From positions 312-64,311 of the forward strand of contig JADGJC010000228.1 in the NCBI GenBank assembly GCA_027596075.1: DNA of 64,000 nt, written 5' to 3'. Position 1 is the stretch's first letter; each line of letters begins with the position of its first letter. Below the pieces are notes generated by a model, which ran no database searches, was not told the origin of the DNA, and saw only the letters and a list, made by a program, of their open reading frames with translations. This document shows positions 58,688-64,000 of this stretch, piece after piece. Origin of the DNA: Rhizophlyctis rosea. Its lineage: Eukaryota; Chytridiomycota; Chytridiomycetes; Rhizophlyctidales; Rhizophlyctidaceae. A program made the position numbers and the translations under genes.

Positions 58688-59143
58688 ATGTCACGGGGTG
58701 GAAAGTCAACACTAAGTTGCGCCAATTTCCTGCTCTTCATTGATGGTGGCCAGGCCCTTTCAGCACTTATTCAAGATAGGGATGACAGATCAGCGTTCAT
58801 CAGGTTGGACAGATGGAAAACCACCAGGCGGAGCCTGCAAGAGATCATTGCATGTAATGATGGAATGTTCAACACTGCTAGGTTCACCAAGCACCTTGTG
58901 ACAATTTACTACAAGTTGTTTGATTTATTGTCCATTGTCAAGCTGAATCCGTTCAAGAATGGTTGGTTAGCTTTTAAAAACATAAGGCGCATTGCCGGCG
59001 AAGTCGATTTGCTTCCGGTTTTGCGAGCCTCATTGTCCAATTCCAAATGGTTCGGCGTCGTCGGCAATCGGATTAGATCTGTTCTGGTGCTGTGGCTAGA
59101 GACAGAAGAAACAGCTCACAAGTGCCCCAAAGGACACTCATAA
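58688..59143 (+). CDS. Unrecognised open reading frame, 151 codons
   Basis: ATG at 58688, stop at 59143, no introns needed. The product (for example FNTARFTKHLVTIYYKLFDL, KNIRRIAGEVDLLPVLRAS) has balanced, helix-prone composition but no family I know. It could be a fragment of a larger gene or a chance frame; nothing nearby supports transcription. Confidence 0.3.
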   Translation: MSRGGKSTLSCANFLLFIDGGQALSALIQDRDDRSAFIRLDRWKTTRRSLQEIIACNDGMFNTARFTKHLVTIYYKLFDLLSIVKLNPFKNGWLAFKNIRRIAGEVDLLPVLRASLSNSKWFGVVGNRIRSVLVLWLETEETAHKCPKGHS

Positions 59144-59421
59144 CAAAGTGCCGATATTGCGCTCTGACCCTCAACAGAGGCACTAAGTAGAAAACGTTCC
59201 AACCAAAGTTCCACTCATGTACCGAACATACAGCCTTTCATGCACGAACACACAAAAACTTTCAATGAGTAAACATCAAAACTGTCACACTGGCTGTATG
59301 GCCGCGCATCCATCAGATGGTACTCATGATGAACGAACCAAGCATCGACGCACAGCTGTGTTTTACGTATGGGATCCCGATGCGTAGCATTTAGTGGTGC
59401 CATTCCCATCCCTCCGTCAGT

Positions 59422-59720
59422 TCATTTTTCTGAAGAGGTAGGCTGCTGTGCTATGAAACCTTTTCCTCGATCTAGACTACTGCCACCCTCGCGCCAACAG
59501 CTTCCATCCATGATGGTAGGGATTCTCACGTTCTCTATGAGGCGCAGGGCACGAAGCGGATTCATTGCTTGGAATATGGATCGTTTCACACAAACATACC
59601 TCCGGTTGTTAGCCTTGCTGAAAGCAACATAATGCCAGCCAAACCCGGAACGCACCTTGCCGTCCCAGAAGAACCAGGGCCAGTCCCTCAAACATTTCTT
59701 CCACCACAACTTGTCAATGG
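59422..59720 (-). other. Trp-rich minus-strand fragment, possible gene relic
   Basis: One frame reads LWWKKCLRDWPWFFWDGKV, GFGWHYVAFSKANNRR and SIFQAMNPLRALRLIENV. The pattern recalls the segment after an F-box (W..LC..DW..W), as in the inverted fragment at 14890-15170, but no F-box precedes it. No start or splice model was found. Confidence 0.3.
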
Positions 59721-59842
59721 TTTTTTCATGATCGTGGGGAGAATAGGAAAATGGAGCCAGAAGATCCTTGGGTTTGTGGAACGGCTGTGATGTCCACTTT
59801 GACTATGTTGCTGGGTGTTGTTAACAGCAAAATAGTAAAATT

Positions 59843-59914
59843 GGGGTAATAGCTCAGTGGTAGTAGCGCTCGCTTCGCATGCGAGAGGCCCAGGGTTCAA
59901 TCCCCTGTTGCTCC
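59843..59914 (+). tRNA. tRNA-Ala (anticodon CGC)
   Basis: A 72-nt cloverleaf. The acceptor stem is ggggtaa with ttgctcc (two G-T wobbles); the A box is tagctcagtgg; the anticodon arm ctcgc-ttcgcat-gcgag gives anticodon CGC, reading GCG (Ala). The T arm ggg-ttcaatc-ccc holds the B box, and the discriminator A at 59915 follows. No intron. A T-rich stretch (gatctttt) shortly downstream can serve as the polymerase III terminator. Confidence 0.92.
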
Positions 59915-59915
59915 A

Positions 59916-60588
59916 TGATCTTTTACAATCCCTTACCAACGAATGGTGAAATTTCATTTACTTCATTTTTGCATGTTGACGGGATTGCAGAGCGGACTTG
60001 CAGTTGTATGGATTTCTGGGTTTGGGGCTTTGCTATATCATGGTGGGAGCGGCAATATTGGCTAACGCTTAAGATTGTTGCGGAATCGGAATGCACGTCG
60101 GCGGAGTGATCTGGAGGAGTGATCCGCGGGTATGAACACATCTGCGAAGTGGGTAATGCTTGGCCTGCAGTGCCAGCCCAGGAAGAATTGAACAGATCTT
60201 GGTACAAAACACGTTGCCAAGAGGTCATCTGCCGTCAGGCTGAACTCTGTACAGTCAGCCAGTCCTTTTATATCTGATTTTTCTGAACTGATTCGCGCAC
60301 CTCTAAGTAGGTTCCTTCAAAGGAATATTTTGGGTGGGTAGTGAAAAATTACGATGGCCCGATGCCTTGGACAAGATTGCCTTTTCATGAACGTGTGGCG
60401 CAGGGGGAACTGCGCCTCCAAAGCTGTCCGGGATGGTTGCAGGTTGGTGCAACTTCTTTTCCCACGCGCCAGACATCTTTTGAATCTGCACGTTATTCCC
60501 TTCGAACGGCTAAAGGTGATGCAATATTATCAAGGGCTCCAAAAGAACCTCAGTAGGGCGCAGCCACGGTCATAGCACGCTTTTCACC
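59916..60588. other. Intergenic region
   Basis: About 670 bp between the tRNA and the coiled-coil gene; no gene recognised apart from the tRNA's short T-run. Confidence 0.5.
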
Positions 60589-63152
60589 ATGCCCGACATC
60601 CATATATCGCCCCGCACAGTTCCAACTCCTACCCGTCCTGTCAAAACTCAAATATTCCTGTCTCACGGCGGAAAGATGGAGCCTAGTCCCGCAGAACAGC
60701 AAGCTCGAAAGATGAACCGGCGGCTGAAGGCGGCACACGTTTTGGTGCGACAGGAACTACGCGTCCTTGAAGGCATCCGGTCATCGTCAGCAGTTCTTCA
60801 AACCAGAGGGCGCGACGCAGAACGTGCGAATTTTGCACCTCCAACCACCCGTAATTCTGAAAAACAAAGCCAGAAGAATACCGATACGGTGGAGAAGGTG
60901 GCCGCAATACTGAAGCAGGAAGGAGGGCAGAACGATCGTAATGACTGGCACCGCCCGCCGAAGCGTGTGACCTTGGAACGGGCCCAACCTTCTCGCCCTG
61001 CAGATGTACCAGTTCCTCCACCTGATGTTATTGTAGAGCCAATACGCAGCGACTTGACAAAGACCACAAACGCTCTTGAGCAATTGCTGGAGGCGCAACG
61101 GTCACAGCAAAAGGAGATGGCAGCCATACGTCGGGCTTTGCAGGTACGACCCAACGCAAATGCAAAATCTCCTGCTGCCGATGTTGCGAAGCGTAATGGT
61201 ATGAGATGCAAAAGTAGTCGGATGGCGGTCCTCATTAAGATGCTGATCTGTTCATGATTACCAGATAACGCCACTCAGGTTGGAGATTTTGATGGTCAGT
61301 GCACCATATCTTCGCTTTGGAAGTTACTAGTCAGACTGATATGTCACTCCTAAATAGATGGAACTACGACAATTACAGCAAGGGCGCGACCTTCTCAAAG
61401 TGAGTTTTATTCCCAAAAGCACTGGGAGCTGGCGACCTGCTGTTACTCACTGAAACACCAGATCCCACGTGGCGCGGGCAACCACTCCCGTCATATGAGC
61501 ACAAAGAAAACCACGTTCCCGAAAGCGTTCCTGTCAAAAAGCGTCGAAAATCACCTACCCGGAAGGACTTTGTCGTCGAACCTGCTACTACGACCACTTG
61601 GAAGACGAGTTCGGGTCTTGTGGCGCGAAATAAGCACACGGATGCAGAGCTGGAGCAGAAATTGAGAGACAATGATCAACGTCTATTGCACATTTGGGAA
61701 ACAGCAACGAAAGCAGTTGTACCTCAAAAGCCGCGACGCCCACGGCCACCGAAGGTGCAAGGACCACCGAAACGTACCAGTGCGCTTCCACGAAAAGTAG
61801 CAAAGATTGATGACAAAACGGGAGTGAGAAACACCTTGGAGGTTGTAAAGGAGGTTAGGAACCCAAAATACGTCAAGCTGCTTTCCCAAAGCACTTGTTC
61901 AATCCCATTACAGGAGCCGCCGGCGTCCACAAAGGACATTGAAACCAAGACCTATCAAGAGACACCTATAGCTCGCTTGGTCGCCGTCGAATTGGCGAAT
62001 TTCAAAGACCAACTTGCAAAGCATAAAGCGGATCAGCGTTCACGCGTCCAAGAGCCACTCGCTAATCCACATCGCAAAGAGTCGCATGAACCTGTCCGTG
62101 CGGCCAGCGAGATTCCGGCAGGCAGAGTGATTGATAGTACTCGGAAAGAACCCACACCTGGTCAAAGCATCTCACATACGACATCGTATGACTCTGTTGT
62201 GGACGAGCTGGCGAAACTGAAGGAGCAGTTGGCGGAGCATATGGCGGATGTGCGGGCTCGGAGGGATGGGAAGGCGGATGGTGGGGAGGAGGTGCTTCAT
62301 GAGAGAGAGGATGGCGGCAGGAGAGGTGGCGGGGAAGTTTCGCATATATTTGGGAATGAAATGTCTCATGGTGCAGTTTTGTGGGAGTCTAGTACGCATA
62401 CTGAGGGGAGGTTGAGGAGTGAGGAGTGGACGCAATCTCCGGTTAAACGGGAGGCGTGGGGTGAGGAAAGGAGGGAAAGGTTGGTGAATCATTTCAATAT
62501 ATGTTCTCTTCATGGATATTTATATATTGGTGCATACAGTGCGATGCCCACCATAATAGCAATACCATCCACCGCCGTCTCACAGCCCCCACACTCATCC
62601 CACACCTCATCTCACGACTCCATCCCAACCTTCCCGCCTCAACAGCGTCACCCTCCGGCAATCGAGATTCGCGCGCCCTCTCCTTCCCGCCCATCGGCAC
62701 CCGTCCCGAACGTTGCAACGAAAGTCGAAGACGTGTCAGCTCAGAGCGAGCCGCGGGGCCCGCCGGAGGTGTTACATTTGCCGGAGTCGGTTATTGCAAG
62801 CATTAGGAAGGGGAAGGAGCGCCAGGCGCGGTTTTTGAGGGAGACGACGGGGATTCCGTTTGAGGTTGGGGATGAGGGTGTGGAGTTGAGAGGAGGGAAA
62901 GGGCCGACGGTTTGGGAGGTTATGGATGGGTGAGTTTCAGGTTTTGTTTGTGTGAGTGGTTTTGAGGAGGGCGTTGGAGGATGTCGTGAGTAACGCATGT
63001 GCATTCCTACGTCTAGTGTTGCGAATGAGATAGTTCGAGATCTTGTTGAGCGGCAGGCGTCGGAGTTGTGGGAGTTGGCGGATGCGTATGTGGAGAGGTT
63101 GTTTGTTGAGGAGTTTGAGCCGGTTGGGGGTGCGGGAGGAGTAGAGGTGTAG
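60589..63152 (+). CDS. Coiled-coil/disordered protein of unknown function
   Basis: Exons 60589..61198, 61265..61294, 61358..61399, 61462..62929 and 63017..63152 give 762 codons (761 residues), all phases matching. The N-terminal part has helical runs (EQQARKMNRRLKAAHVLVRQ; LEQLLEAQRSQQKEMAAIRR), then two tiny exons. A long Pro/Lys/Ser-rich middle contains paired repeats of VAVELANFKDQLAKHKAD and VVDELAKLKEQLAEHMAD. The conserved-looking C terminus is LPESVIASIRKGKERQARFL, then VANEIVRDLVERQASELWEL and YVERLFVEEFEP. The coiled coils and the flagellated host make a centrosomal or ciliary protein (TALPID3-like) conceivable, but I do not recognise it firmly. A possible unspliced intron lies around 62490-62570, where the frame reads an unlikely YLYIGAYSAMPTI. 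Confidence 0.7.
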
Positions 63153-63607
63153 GGGTTTAGGGTGGTCCAGGACGGTATCATGCTGTACATCATCGCTGAA
63201 AAGAGGAATGGGAATGCATATGTGCCTTCCCGTGTTCTTAGAGTCCACTCCCATTACAGTGGGGCGGTGTCTCCGAGGAAAGACATTCCCGTCGTGCGCG
63301 GCATGTCATGATAACGTGAATTGTAACCGGAAACGGCAAAGAATCACCAATCACCAGACCAACTGCGAAAGAATGGCACATTTCCGACAGGCGTAGATAT
63401 GATCACCATTACACCACTGCCGTTAACACCAGTAACATTCTTTACGATACAGAATACCGTAACGGCAATTCGATGAACAGTCTTTACCCTCCCTCCAGCT
63501 GTACTGACAATCTACTGCCTGTAATGAATAGCCGCTCTAAACATGTGCTTAAACTATCACTCTAATCCCTCTACACGCGTATGCTGCTATTGTACAAGTT
63601 CCGTGCG
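63153..63607. other. Convergent intergenic region
   Basis: Lies between the coiled-coil gene and the last minus-strand gene. It contains several taacg-containing short repeats but no gene. Confidence 0.5.
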
Positions 63608-64000
63608 TTAACGCGAGTCGACGTACGTCATCCAGGCATTCATTTCGTCAATGAGGGCTTGGGCGTCGTTTCTGCAGTCAAGATGGTTGCCTGCAAATGA
63701 ATGGGGTTGATCAGTTATGACTGAGGGAGGGGCATTAGAGTAGAATGATTGCACAAATGTGAACGTACCTAGGGCGACGAGAAGACGTTGGATGTTGATC
63801 GCTTCGGATCTGATGATGTTGTTGGCGATACGGTCGGTGATGTGTGAGTGGTGATAGGTGTTGTTGCGGAAGTCGCGGAGTTGGCGGAGGTCGGTTGCGG
63901 AGGTTAGGATTGGATCGCCCGTGGGGAAGTTGAGGAAGCATTTGACCCAACGGCCGGCGCACCACTTGGGTCCCATGTCTTCGGAGGCGTCGAGGGGAGG
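63608..64000 (-). CDS. 3' end of an unrecognised gene (5' end outside window)
   Basis: Minus-strand exons ..64000-63769 and 63690-63608, joined across a canonical gtacgt..ttgcag intron that restores a Gly codon. The product reads KWCAGRWVKCFLNFPTGDPI, LRQLRDFRNNTYHHSHITDR and NIQRLLVALGNHLDCRNDAQ, ending ALIDEMNAWMTYVDSR. The intron length is a multiple of three with no stop, so it could also be retained. The helix-rich composition looks like a true gene, but I do not recognise the family. Confidence 0.65.
   Translation of the reverse strand, partial: PPLDASEDMGPKWCAGRWVKCFLNFPTGDPILTSATDLRQLRDFRNNTYHHSHITDRIANNIIRSEAINIQRLLVALGTFTFVQSFYSNAPPSVITDQPHSFAGNHLDCRNDAQALIDEMNAWMTYVDSR

Noticed and set aside
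62490..62575. Possible intron in the coiled-coil gene
   Set aside because: Sequence is TA-rich and the peptide looks unnatural, but no GT..AG pair keeps the frame clearly better than reading through, so I left it unspliced.

Overview
This window is eukaryotic and almost certainly from a zoosporic (chytrid-type) fungus. Genes are split by many short introns (32 to about 110 nt) with GT..AG borders. The gene content combines an axonemal-type dynein heavy chain (a flagellated cell) with a secreted lytic polysaccharide monooxygenase carrying a fungal cellulose-binding module (a fungal plant-matter degrader). I rebuilt exon structures by reading frames and splice sites across introns; most models close exactly, with the length a multiple of three and the conserved motifs rejoined.

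Layout. 0-9.4 kb is housekeeping: the 3' part of a HAK/KUP potassium transporter, a one-pass membrane protein with a Ser/Arg-rich tail, the tRNA adenosine deaminase catalytic subunit (Tad2), a DHHC palmitoyltransferase, and TFIIB. 10.7-26.6 kb is an accessory region: a same-strand array of seven related F-box/leucine-rich genes sharing one intron position. Only two look intact. The others carry in-frame stops, frameshifts, an internal deletion or, in one case, a 3' end replaced by an inverted F-box fragment. An antisense gene with a 'FISHCW...WCVFE' domain plus kinesin-light-chain-like TPRs sits inside the array. 27.3-39.6 kb is again ordinary: a Boi1/2-type SH3-SAM-PH protein, a Set5/SMYD5-type SET methyltransferase, a rhomboid-like membrane protein, the GPI-anchor de-N-acetylase PIG-L, a kelch protein and a ferroportin-type iron exporter. 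40.2-53.5 kb is one dynein heavy chain of about 4312 residues. 54-64 kb holds the AA9-CBM1 enzyme, a sparse 2.5 kb stretch with a 16-bp tandem repeat, an AN1 zinc-finger gene with an unresolved 5' end, a tRNA-Ala(CGC), a coiled-coil protein of unknown function, and the 3' end of one more gene.

Two observations stand out. First, the dynein keeps its stalk, microtubule-binding domain and AAA2/AAA3 nucleotide loops, but its AAA1 site, the main ATPase of every motile dynein, is destroyed (Walker A GPDDAGKA, Walker B CFKGLER, NPGYAG sensor loop lost). Second, in most genes here, on either strand, the coding strand is A/C-rich early and flips to G/T-rich over the last 100-300 nt of coding sequence. 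No annotated feature explains this polar synonymous skew.
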